NCBI GenBank assembly: GCA_949285325.1
Contig: CASDYZ010000058.1
Location: 1-39,404 of the forward strand
Direction: 5' to 3'
DNA length: 39,404 bases
From: an uncultured bacterium
GTDB lineage: Bacteria > Bacillota_I > Bacilli_A > RFN20 > CAG-826
The notes below the pieces were generated by a model. That model saw nothing but the letters and a program-made list of their open reading frames with translations. It did no database searches and was not told the DNA's origin. The stretch's first letter is position 1. Each line of letters starts with the position of its first letter. Below, piece by piece: positions 25,020 to 32,522 of this stretch. The position numbers and the translations under genes were made by a program.

Positions 25020-25048
25020 ATTATAGTTTTTAACCCTTTAACAATCAA
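25020..25048 (-). promoter_or_regulatory. Promoter of lepB-rbgA-rnhB, predicting a leaderless mRNA
   Basis: Minus strand TTGATT (25043-25048), 17-base spacer, TATAAT (25020-25025). The -10 box ends seven bases before the lepB ATG, with no Shine-Dalgarno between. Confidence 0.8.
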
Positions 25049-25057
25049 TATGATAAC

Positions 25058-25083
25058 AAAAAAAGGATTTCAAATAGAAATCC
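25058..25083 (-). terminator. Rho-independent terminator of rplS
   Basis: Minus strand GGATTTC (25083-25077), loop TATTT, GAAATCC (25071-25065), then seven T. It makes rplS a single-gene transcript and insulates the lepB promoter. Confidence 0.9.
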
Positions 25084-25107
25084 CATTTTGTTAAATTTTG
25101 ATTTGAA

Positions 25108-25455
25108 TTAAATTTTAGCTTTAATTCTTGCGGATTTGCCAGAGCGCTCACGTAAGTAATGAATTTTGTTACGTCTAACTTTACCTCTTCTAACCACCAC
25201 GATAGAATCAATTGATGGAGAATGGAGATTGAAAGTTCTTTCGACGCCTATTCCGCTTGAAATTTTACGAACAGTGAAGGTTTTAGAAATTTGAGAACCT
25301 CTCACGCTGATGACAACACCTTGGAATACTTGGATTCTTGTTTTGTTGTTTTCGATAATTTTAACGGAAACTTTGACTTCATCACCGGAATTAAATTCAG
25401 GTAAATCAGTACGCATCTGGGACTTAGTAATTTCATCGACTAAACGATTGTTCAT
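25108..25455 (-). CDS. rplS: Ribosomal protein bL19
   Basis: Large-subunit protein at the subunit interface. 115 residues, standard length. [47 protein letters not shown] and [25 protein letters not shown] are diagnostic. AAGGAGG precedes the ATG at 25455. In Bacillus it follows trmD in the same operon; here the rpsP-trmD block is inverted about 3.5 kb away and rplS has its own promoter, leader and terminator. Confidence 0.98.
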   Translation of the reverse strand: MNNRLVDEITKSQMRTDLPEFNSGDEVKVSVKIIENNKTRIQVFQGVVISVRGSQISKTFTVRKISSGIGVERTFNLHSPSIDSIVVVRRGKVRRNKIHYLRERSGKSARIKAKI

Positions 25456-25533
25456 AAATAGTCCTCCTTCATTTTTTATATTCGGATGTTCATGTTCACC
25501 AACAGCGGAGCATCTATATCGTCTTTTGACGCT
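25456..25533 (-). promoter_or_regulatory. rplS 5' leader, probably an L19 leader element
   Basis: From the predicted start (25533) the RNA opens with CGTC-AAAA-GACG, a 5'-terminal hairpin. It continues with GCTCCGCTGTTGGTGAACAT and a complementary ATGTTCATGTTCACC-type region before the Shine-Dalgarno. An L19 leader family is known upstream of rplS in low-GC Gram-positives, and the length and position (about 78 bases) fit. A covariance-model search would decide. Confidence 0.5.
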
Positions 25534-25539
25534 TTCTAA

Positions 25540-25568
25540 ATATTATCAATATCGCTAGTTAAGTGCAA
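25540..25568 (-). promoter_or_regulatory. Promoter of rplS
   Basis: Minus strand TTGCAC (25563-25568), 17-base spacer, TAATAT (25540-25545) with an extended -10 TGA immediately before it. Confidence 0.75.
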
Positions 25569-25600
25569 GCATAAATTTTTTAAATTTATATAATAAATGT

Positions 25601-26137
25601 TTATTTGTTTTTTAAACTAGAAACATATTCTTTATATGAATTAAATGGTAATTTTCTCTTTTTAAAAATCATTTCTTTCCATAAATAAGAAGCTTTTTGA
25701 ATATTTATATACCCACTACTTACGCATTTATGAATTATTTAGACGGTATTTATGTGTTCAAGCTTATACAATTTAACATAATATAAGACGTCTCTTAAAT
25801 TATTGCTTGCAAGTACTCCATTATATCTTTTTGTTAAAAGTATAGATGCCGCTTCTCCTTTTCCTATTAAAGGTAATTTAGTTGAACTATGCATACTTGT
25901 TAAATTTAAATAAAGAGAAATGTATTCCATTTCGTTTGGTATATCTTCCACCACGACAAATCCATCATTAATTAATTCATCGATTCTTTCTTTTAAAGGT
26001 ATGACGACAGATAATTCTTCATAAACTTGAACAGGAATAATCATATTTCTACCAAAACAATATTTAAGTAAATTAGTAGATTTTGTCCATAAAAAAGACG
26101 ATATACAATCGGTGTCAAAAAATATTATTTTAGTCAT
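25601..26137 (-). pseudogene. PIN-domain protein with an in-frame TAA
   Basis: The frame starts at ATG 26137 (MTKIIFFDTDCISSF), overlapping the ImmA/IrrE stop by eight bases with AAAGAAGAC upstream. It runs 132 codons to a TAA at 25739-25741. The same frame then stays open for 45 further codons ending at 25601, reading GYINIQKASYLWKEMIFKKR and KLPFNSYKEY, which looks like the normal C-terminus of this PIN family. PIN nucleases coordinate metal with acidic residues: Asp8/Asp10, Glu in VYEEL, Glu in GKGEAAS and Asp in SNNLRDV are present. The intact gene would be about 178 codons. A truncated 132-residue product keeps the acidic residues and could still fold. In relatives such proteins are toxins paired with XRE-ImmA regulators; here the partner is also broken. 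Confidence 0.75.
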
Positions 26138-27198
26138 ATATGTCTTCTTTAATATTTTCATTAAAAACAATATCGTCTCTAAATGCTTCTAATAAATATT
26201 GTTCATATCTTCCTTCACTTATTATTCCTTTTTCTTTTAATAAAAGTGCCAGTTTTAAATACGCGCCATATGTAACTTGTTTTTTATCATCTAATGGCAA
26301 ATATAAACTTATGTCATAGCCGTATCTTAAAGCATTTTTGATAATATCAGTTTTATATTGTTCACAATCTTTTACTGATAAATATCCTTCTTGCACCAAA
26401 CGCACAAAAAGAACGTTTCGACTAACTTTAAAATATTGTTCCATTTCTAATATGTGCTTTAATTCAATTTTTTCTTTTCCGTTACTTGTAATTTTATTAT
26501 ATAAGCGGCTAAAAGCGCAGTCTGGCATTAATAAAAATATGACGCGAATAGATTGGCGGCTTCCTCAATTTTATCATCTAAATTATCGGATAAATAACTT
26601 ATAGTAGAAGTATTTTCATCATAAAAAACGATACAGTTCATGAGCGATAGAAAAAGCTTGTCTACCCTTTGTCGATGGCGAATTAATCGCGATTAAATTT
26701 GCCTTTTTAATGCAAATCCCACTTATTTTTTCCTTAAATGGATAAAAAATTAATGTTAAATCTTTATTGAATTTAATTAAATTTATTAAGTCAATAGGCG
26801 AATTATCATCGACATTTAAAAGCTCTCTAATTTCATTTGCTCTTCTATGAATTAAAATCCTATCAATTATTCTTCTCCAAGAGTTTTTTCATTTCGATAA
26901 TATTCAAAGCAATTTGATTAATTTTTGCTATATCGGGGAGGGAATTAAAATTTAATTCATCCTTTATAAATGAAGGAGACAAAATTGCAATATTTAAATC
27001 CTCTTTAAATAAATCATTAATATTAATATCAAATAAGCAACAAGATTTTTCTAAATGATTCATATGTAGTGTTCTTTCGCTATTTTCAAATTTACTTATA
27101 CTGCTTTGTTCTAAATTTAGATAGTTAGCCATTTCCTCTTTGGAAATACCTATTTTCTTACGAATATTTTTTAAATTTTGTATAACGATTTTTTCCAT
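26130..27198 (-). pseudogene. XRE-type regulator fused to ImmA/IrrE metallopeptidase domain, frameshifted
   Basis: Three pieces make one HTH-Zn-peptidase protein. Piece one (27198-26863, 111 residues) is an XRE helix-turn-helix (IRKKIGISKEEMANYLNLEQ, SSISKFENSER). Piece two, in a different frame (about 26889-26620), reads IDRILIHRRANEIRELL and then FSIAHELYRF, the ImmA/IrrE active site. The expected HExxH is HELYR (26628-26642), so a zinc ligand is lost. Piece three, after further breaks, reads YDENTSTISYLSDNLDDK, then (26528 onward) MPDCAFSRL and YFKVSRNVLFVRLVQEGYLS, the usual C-terminal region. Breaks lie at homopolymers: 26884-26889, 26623-26628 and 26533-26537. The 111-residue HTH piece alone could still bind DNA. 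GGGAAAGAA precedes the ATG at 27198. Confidence 0.8.
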
Positions 27199-27234
27199 TT
27201 CTTTCCCAATATCTAAAACAATTATAAATTTTAA

Positions 27235-27275
27235 CTGTCATGTTTTAAATTTATTTACTTTAATTTTTATGACAG
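27235..27275. promoter_or_regulatory. Paired inverted half-sites upstream of the XRE regulator
   Basis: CTGTCAT (27235-27241) and ATGACAG (27269-27275) are exact inverse copies separated by 27 bases. A TATAAT-like box (minus strand, about 27222-27227) lies just downstream, between the first half-site and the start codon. This fits an autoregulatory operator for the XRE protein, which is inference. Confidence 0.4.
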
Positions 27276-27345
27276 AACATATCAAAAGCATTGTATATCA
27301 GCACTTTTAAAATATTTTAGCCACATATTTTTTAAACGAAATAAA

Positions 27346-28821
27346 TTATTTCCAAACTTGCATTAAAGCGCTCGCGGCAAATGAAAGTATGAATAATAAT
27401 GCGGTTATATATATTGGTATACCAACCTCTTTCCCGCGTCTTGAAAATAACATCATTACGCAGTAAGTTATCAACCCTATTCCAATACCATTAGATATCG
27501 AATAAGTTAAAACAGAGAATATAATCATGACAAACGCTGTCATGCCTATTAACATATCTTTCCACTCTATCTCTTTCATATTATTGTAAAAGATTAAGCT
27601 ACCGACACATACAAGTGCCGCACTCGTCACACTTCCAGCGGTAAATATATAGAATACAGGATAAATAAATATAGATAAGAAAAACATAAATCCCGCGACT
27701 ATCGCGGCAAAGCCAGTTCTCGCACCTAGATTAACTCCGACACTACTTTCAGCAAATGAGGTGACAGTTGAAGTTCCAAGTGGGCCACAAATTAATGCCC
27801 CTGCCGCATCAGCGATAACCGCTCTTTGGAAATTTTTCATCTTTCCATTTTCATCAATTAATTTAATATCTCTTCCAACCGCTAAAAGTGTCGCGGTGGT
27901 ATCGAACATATTAACTATTATCAAAGAGAATATCCCTACGTAAGAAACAGGGTTTGTAAAGACATTTACTAATCCTTGAGCAAAATCGTAGTTCTCATCA
28001 GAAAAAATACCATACAAAAACACTTCTTGTACACCGCTAAAATCTGCGAACTTAACACTAGAATCATATCCTGGCCATATTGGTAATTTAGTTTCATTTT
28101 CTAATATACCTGGTATGTTATAAACCCACTGACCAGTTTCATTTAATCCTATTGTGCCAGTTTCAATCATGATAGTAGATATGATTAAACCAATAACGGC
28201 AACACCCGCTATTGTTATTGGGATTGCTAAAGTTTTAATCGTCTTATTTTTAACAAACATTAATCCAAAACAAATAATTATACCAACGACACTCAGTAAA
28301 ACTGCAGGGTCTAAAAATGTATTTAAAGTGACGTAAGTAGATTCACTAGACGCGATAACTAAAGAGTTTTTTAAACCAACAAAACAAATAAAAGCGCCGA
28401 GAGATGCAGAGATAATGAGTTTTATGTTCATTGGAATTGAATCGATAAGTTTTCTTCTAATCGGTGTTAGAGAAATGATAAAAAACAATATTCCTGAGAC
28501 GGTTAAAAGAATCATTCCGTCTTGCCAACTCATTCCTTGTTCTAAAATAATGGTGTACGCTAAAAAGGCATTTAGCCCCATCCCCGCGGATAATACAACT
28601 GGATAATTTGCGACAAGCCCCATGATGAGTGTAACTAAAAAACTAAGTAAAGCGGTCATAATAAATACGCCACTAGAGCTCATCCCTGCATCGCTTAAAA
28701 TTGATGAATTAATTGGTAATATATAACACATTGCAATGAAAGTACATATACCACCAACGATTTCATTTTTTAAACTACTTTGATTTTCTTTAATATGAAA
28801 AACTTTCTCTAAAAAATTCAT
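27346..28821 (-). CDS. pbuG: AzgA-type guanine/hypoxanthine permease
   Basis: Proton-coupled purine transporter of the nucleobase-ascorbate (NCS2-like, AzgA) family. 491 residues with about twelve to fourteen hydrophobic segments. SLKNEIVGGICTFIAMCYIL at the N-terminus, GLMANYPVVLSAGMGLNAF-type sequence near 70-86, the central NMFDTTATLLAVG and the later CGPLGTSTVTSFAESSVGVN/LGARTGF box are diagnostic. GAGG lies upstream of the ATG. No purine riboswitch is visible in the 160-base gap to rpsP, although such genes often carry one. It is unrelated to the ancestral cluster and was inserted beside the inverted rpsP block. The symbol is by analogy with Bacillus; substrate range is not shown by the sequence. 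Confidence 0.9.
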   Translation of the reverse strand: MNFLEKVFHIKENQSSLKNEIVGGICTFIAMCYILPINSSILSDAGMSSSGVFIMTALLSFLVTLIMGLVANYPVVLSAGMGLNAFLAYTIILEQGMSWQDGMILLTVSGILFFIISLTPIRRKLIDSIPMNIKLIISASLGAFICFVGLKNSLVIASSESTYVTLNTFLDPAVLLSVVGIIICFGLMFVKNKTIKTLAIPITIAGVAVIGLIISTIMIETGTIGLNETGQWVYNIPGILENETKLPIWPGYDSSVKFADFSGVQEVFLYGIFSDENYDFAQGLVNVFTNPVSYVGIFSLIIVNMFDTTATLLAVGRDIKLIDENGKMKNFQRAVIADAAGALICGPLGTSTVTSFAESSVGVNLGARTGFAAIVAGFMFFLSIFIYPVFYIFTAGSVTSAALVCVGSLIFYNNMKEIEWKDMLIGMTAFVMIIFSVLTYSISNGIGIGLITYCVMMLFSRRGKEVGIPIYITALLFILSFAASALMQVWK

Positions 28822-28926
28822 AAAATAACCTCGATAATTTTTAAATAAATATCATATTTTTACCTTTTTATTTTACCATATAAAATTACTTGTTTTGTAT
28901 ATTTTTTTGCTGTTAAGTAAAAATAC

Positions 28927-28955
28927 TTGACACTATATGTAATTTAATCTAAAAT
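28927..28955 (+). promoter_or_regulatory. Promoter of rpsP-khpA-rimM-trmD
   Basis: TTGACA (28927-28932), 17-base spacer, TAAAAT (28950-28955). The predicted start is near 28962, followed by AGGAGG at 28971-28976 and the rpsP ATG. This is the best consensus match in the window. Confidence 0.9.
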
Positions 28956-28984
28956 TATGACGCTTTAAATAGGAGGAAAATTAA

Positions 28985-29260
28985 ATGGCAGTAAAAATTA
29001 GATTAACTAGAATTGGCCGTCACAGCGATCCTTTCTACCGCATTGTAGCTGCTGATTCAAGATACGCTAGAGATGGTAGAATCATCGAACAAATCGGTTA
29101 TATTGATCCTGATAAAGGTGTTGAAAACGCCGTGGTAAAAGAAGATGTCGCCTTAAAATGGTTAAATCAAGGTGCTACTCCAAGCGAAACCGTAAGAGCT
29201 ATCTTTAACCGTAAAGGTATTATGGCAAAATACCACGAAAGCAAAAAGAATGGTAAATAA
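28985..29260 (+). CDS. rpsP: Ribosomal protein bS16
   Basis: Small-subunit assembly protein, 91 residues, normal length. VKIRLTRIGRHSDPFYRIVA, DSRYARDGRIIEQIGYIDP and WLNQGATPSETVRAIFNRKG are diagnostic. AGGAGG precedes the ATG by eight bases. It leads the plus-strand rpsP-khpA-rimM-trmD operon, whose gene content is standard but whose orientation is reversed relative to the surrounding genes. Confidence 0.98.
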   Translation: MAVKIRLTRIGRHSDPFYRIVAADSRYARDGRIIEQIGYIDPDKGVENAVVKEDVALKWLNQGATPSETVRAIFNRKGIMAKYHESKKNGK

Positions 29261-29266
29261 TTAATT

Positions 29267-29530
29267 ATGGATTACGAGAAAGTTATTCATGCCGTTATCG
29301 ATCCATTAGTTGAAGAAAAGGACAGCGTTCTCATTCGTCAAATCGAAGAAGAAAATGGTAAAGATATTAAAATTATCATTGCTGCTAATAAACTTGATAC
29401 TGCTCGACTAATTGGAAAGAAAGGTAGCATTGCAAACGCCATACGTGAAGTTGTCTCTATCGCTGGTAAAAGCACTGAGAAACATCTTCATCTACAATTT
29501 GAATCATTTGAAGAAGAGGAAGAAGAATAA
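29267..29530 (+). CDS. khpA: RNA-binding KH-domain protein KhpA (YlqC)
   Basis: Small single-KH protein (87 residues) that in relatives works with KhpB in RNA binding and cell-length control. The KH signature is LIGKKGSIANAIREVV (GKKG being the GxxG loop). The tail is acidic (FESFEEEEEE). It follows rpsP by six bases, the conserved position. There is no obvious Shine-Dalgarno in the short gap beyond GGTAAATAATTA, so coupling to rpsP is likely. Confidence 0.94.
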   Translation: MDYEKVIHAVIDPLVEEKDSVLIRQIEEENGKDIKIIIAANKLDTARLIGKKGSIANAIREVVSIAGKSTEKHLHLQFESFEEEEEE

Positions 29531-29571
29531 TTCCTCTTTTTTCTTACTATTTTAATATTTAAAATATATAC

Positions 29572-30075
29572 ATGGAATTTTTAAAGCTCGGTACTATACT
29601 TTCCCCCTTCTCTTTAAAGGGAGAAATTAGAATATATTCCACTACTTATTTTTCTTCTATTCGTTATAAAAGGGGTAATATTGTCTACATTAAAATAGAT
29701 GATGAATATAAACCTTTTACAGTTGATAGGTACCATAAAAATGGGAAGATGGATATTGTGAAATTAGAAGAAATAAATTCTCAAGAAGACGCAAAAGCTC
29801 TATCAAAATGTGAAATATTTTGTGAAAAACAATTGTTTGATGATAAAGATGAATTATATTATTTTTCTGATTTAGAAAACTGTTTAATTTACGATGAAGA
29901 AAATAATGAGATAGGTAAAGTTATCAAGGTGGAAGAATTTCCTGCCCAATTAACACTGAGAGTAGTAAATAAAAACGGGAAAAACTTTTTTGTACCTTTT
30001 GTAAAAGAGTTTATTAAAAAAGTAGATGTCATAAATAAAAAAATAACAATCCATTTAATAGAAGGGATGCTATGA
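29572..30075 (+). CDS. rimM: Ribosome maturation factor RimM
   Basis: Assists 16S rRNA 3'-domain maturation near S19. 167 residues. The N-terminal RimM barrel opens LKLGTILSPFSLKGEIRIYS. The PRC barrel follows (LYYFSDLENCLIYDEENNEI, GKVIKVEEF), ending with the FVPFVKEFIKKVDVINKKITIHLIEGML block. It overlaps trmD by four bases (ATGA). Its start lies 41 bases after khpA, behind an A/T-rich stretch with only a poor Shine-Dalgarno. Confidence 0.95.
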   Translation: MEFLKLGTILSPFSLKGEIRIYSTTYFSSIRYKRGNIVYIKIDDEYKPFTVDRYHKNGKMDIVKLEEINSQEDAKALSKCEIFCEKQLFDDKDELYYFSDLENCLIYDEENNEIGKVIKVEEFPAQLTLRVVNKNGKNFFVPFVKEFIKKVDVINKKITIHLIEGML

Positions 30076-30848
30076 AGATAACAATTTTAACTTTGTTCCC
30101 TTCTATGTTTGATGGGGTATTTTCTAATTCAATAATAAAAAGAGCAATTACTAAAGATCTAGTGCAGATTGAAATTATTAACATTAGAGATTATACACTT
30201 GATAAATATTCTCGTGTCGACACTCCCCCTATCGGAGGAGGGGCGGGATTAATAATGAAATGTCAGCCAATCGTCGATGCGATTAAATCTAAAAGCAATA
30301 TTAAAACACATAAAATACTACTATCTCCTCAAGGAAAGACTTTCACTCAAGATAAAGCTAAAGAGTACGCTAGTAAAGTAGAACATTTACTCATCGTATG
30401 CGGACATTATGAAGGTGTAGATTATAGAGTTAATAAATATGTCGATGAACTCGTTTCTATCGGTGACTTTATTTTAACTGGTGGAGAGATAGGCGCGATG
30501 GCGATAACTGACGCGATTATAAGACTTTTAGATGGTGCCATTACTTCCTCCTCACTCGATATAGAAACATTCGACAACAATTTGCTCGAATATCCTCAGT
30601 ACACTGAACCTTATGATTTTAACGGGGATAAAGTTCCTTCTATCCTCTACTGTGGCAATCATAAAGCAATAGAAAAATATCGAAGAAAAGAAAGTTTAAG
30701 ATTAACTAGAATCTATCGCAAAGATTTGTTTGATAAAATCAATTTAACAAAACAAGATAAAAAATTATTAGAAGAAATAGATAATAATATCGATGAACCT
30801 GATTGGTTAAAAAAAGCAGTAGAAAAAGGCAAAAAATTTATTAAATAA
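30072..30848 (+). CDS. trmD: tRNA (guanine-N1-)-methyltransferase TrmD
   Basis: Methylates G37 of tRNAs such as tRNA-Pro (which has G37 in this window) to prevent +1 frameshifting. 258 residues, SPOUT fold. PPIGGGAGLIMK, LLIVCGHYEGVDYR, GDFILTGGEIGAMAITDA and EYPQYTEPYDFNGDKVPSIL with GNHKAIEKYRRKESL cover the SAM trefoil knot and the tRNA-binding tail. It ends two bases from the stop of ffh, tail to tail. rplS, its usual downstream neighbour, is absent here. Confidence 0.98.
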   Translation: MKITILTLFPSMFDGVFSNSIIKRAITKDLVQIEIINIRDYTLDKYSRVDTPPIGGGAGLIMKCQPIVDAIKSKSNIKTHKILLSPQGKTFTQDKAKEYASKVEHLLIVCGHYEGVDYRVNKYVDELVSIGDFILTGGEIGAMAITDAIIRLLDGAITSSSLDIETFDNNLLEYPQYTEPYDFNGDKVPSILYCGNHKAIEKYRRKESLRLTRIYRKDLFDKINLTKQDKKLLEEIDNNIDEPDWLKKAVEKGKKFIK

Positions 30849-30850
30849 TT

Positions 30851-32194
30851 TTAATGCAGTCCTCCAAAACCACCAGGAGGTAATTTGCCACTTTTTCGAT
30901 AGGCTTCAACTTGTTTCATACTCGCTTTCGCCGTCTCATATTTTTTAAGTACTTTATTTATTTCATTTAAAGTTTTCCCGCTTCCATTTGCGATTCTCAC
31001 TTTTCGAGAATATTTTAAAATGTCAGGATTTTTTCTTTCTTCTTTGGTCATTGAATTGATAATAACCTCGAAATTTTGCATCTCTTTTTCAGCGACAGAA
31101 AGTTGTTCAGGACTAATTTTAGGCATGCCAGGAATAAATTTAAGTATCCCACCCAAAGAACCTAACTTTTGAACTTTTTTCATATATAAAAGCATGTCAT
31201 CTAAGTCAAATTTACCACTGAGCATCTTACCGACGCCTTTTTTCATTTCTTTTTCATCTAATTGTTCTTGGGCCTTTTCCACTAAGGTTAAAATATCGCC
31301 CATCCCTAATATTCTTTCTGCCATTCTATCTGGATGGAAAATATCTAAATCCGCAAGCTTTTCACCAGTACCCATGAACTTAATCGGTACCCCGCTCATG
31401 TGACGGATGGATAAAGCCGCTCCACCTCGCGCGTCACCATCAAGTTTAGACATGATGACGCCTGTCAACGCTAGTTTATCGTTAAATGCATTCGCGACGT
31501 TAACCGCATCTTGCCCCGCCATCGCGTCAACTAATAACAATATTTCATCTGGATTAACTTCTTTTTTAATATTGTTAAGTTCATCCATGAGTGCTTCATC
31601 TATTTGAAGTCGACCAGCAGTGTCGATAATAAGTACATCTAAATGATCATTGAACAGTTTTTCTTTGGCTTTTTTTGCTATTGTGACAGGACTAATGTCC
31701 GTACCCATATTAACGATAGGCACGCCCACCTGTTTTGCGATTTGATCAAGTTGGTCTATCGCCGCTGGACGATAGACGTCACACGCTGCTAATAAGACTT
31801 TTTTGTTTAATTTATTTTTCATTAAATAAGCGAGCTTACCAGCAGAAGTTGTTTTACCTGAGCCTTGTAAACCGACGAGCATTATGATGGTTGGACGATT
31901 ATTTTGATAATGGATTTCACTATCTTTACTACCTAAAAGTTCCACTAATTCATCTCTAACAATCTTTACGACCATTTGAGAAGGATTAAGTTGTTTTAAA
32001 ACATCTTGTCCTATAGCTTTTTCCTTGATGTTATTCACAAACTCTTTAACAACTTTGTAGTTTACATCTGCTTCGAGTAGCGCTACTCTTACTTCCCTTA
32101 GCATTTCATCCATATTGCTCTCGGTTAGTCGAGCCTGTCCTCTAAGCTTTTTAAATATCGAACTAAGTTTATCTGTCAGTGATTCAAACGCCAT
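30851..32194 (-). CDS. ffh: Signal recognition particle protein Ffh (SRP54)
   Basis: Binds signal peptides and SRP RNA and delivers nascent chains to FtsY. 447 residues from the second of two adjacent ATGs (MAFESLTDKL), which is seven bases after GGAG; the first (32197) would add one Met. N domain 1-90, G domain with GLQGSGKTTSAGKLA, DTAGRLQ and TKLDGDARGG-type motifs (read SKLDGDARGG), and the Met-containing M domain (about 300-440). The Gly-rich end PGGFGGLH closes it. It follows ylxM in the conserved ftsY-ylxM-ffh order. Confidence 0.97.
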   Translation of the reverse strand: MAFESLTDKLSSIFKKLRGQARLTESNMDEMLREVRVALLEADVNYKVVKEFVNNIKEKAIGQDVLKQLNPSQMVVKIVRDELVELLGSKDSEIHYQNNRPTIIMLVGLQGSGKTTSAGKLAYLMKNKLNKKVLLAACDVYRPAAIDQLDQIAKQVGVPIVNMGTDISPVTIAKKAKEKLFNDHLDVLIIDTAGRLQIDEALMDELNNIKKEVNPDEILLLVDAMAGQDAVNVANAFNDKLALTGVIMSKLDGDARGGAALSIRHMSGVPIKFMGTGEKLADLDIFHPDRMAERILGMGDILTLVEKAQEQLDEKEMKKGVGKMLSGKFDLDDMLLYMKKVQKLGSLGGILKFIPGMPKISPEQLSVAEKEMQNFEVIINSMTKEERKNPDILKYSRKVRIANGSGKTLNEINKVLKKYETAKASMKQVEAYRKSGKLPPGGFGGLH

Positions 32195-32522
32195 CATTGT
32201 TCTCCTTTTCAATTAAATCTATTAATCTTTTTGCCTCATCATTTAAATTAAAATCTTTGAGTTTTGAAATACATTCATTAATTTTAACTTGTTTTTCATA
32301 TATGTGAAGCTCATTTTCATATTCATCTAATTTTCTTTTTGCTTTCCTAATACTGTCCAGCGCCCCAGCGCGAGAAATATTAAGTTCACTCGCAATTTCT
32401 CCAAGCGATAAATCGAGATTAAAATAAGCATTCATAATCTTTTTTTGCGAAGGAGATAAAAGATTATAATAAATATCTAGTAGGTTAATATATCGCAACT
32501 TTTCTTCTATCTCATTTTTCAT
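32184..32522 (-). CDS. ylxM: YlxM, SRP-associated helix-turn-helix protein
   Basis: Small DNA-binding-like protein (112 residues) found between ftsY and ffh in low-GC Gram-positives; in streptococci it modulates SRP GTPase activity. The sigma-region-4-like helix-turn-helix is LSLGEIASELNISRAGALDSIRKAKRKL. I chose ATG 32522 (MKNEIEEKLRY), which overlaps the ftsY stop; the longer frame start at 32564 would lie inside ftsY without a ribosome site. The C-terminal end overlaps the ffh start. Confidence 0.9.
   Translation of the reverse strand: MKNEIEEKLRYINLLDIYYNLLSPSQKKIMNAYFNLDLSLGEIASELNISRAGALDSIRKAKRKLDEYENELHIYEKQVKINECISKLKDFNLNDEAKRLIDLIEKENNDGV

Noticed and set aside
25013-25048. TTG start of lepB at 25048
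   Set aside because: It coincides with the -35 box of a strong promoter and cannot be in the main transcript.
28822-28984. Purine riboswitch upstream of the AzgA-type permease
   Set aside because: The minus-strand leader has none of the conserved core words or three-way-junction pairing; it is plain A/T-rich sequence with a GAGG ribosome site.
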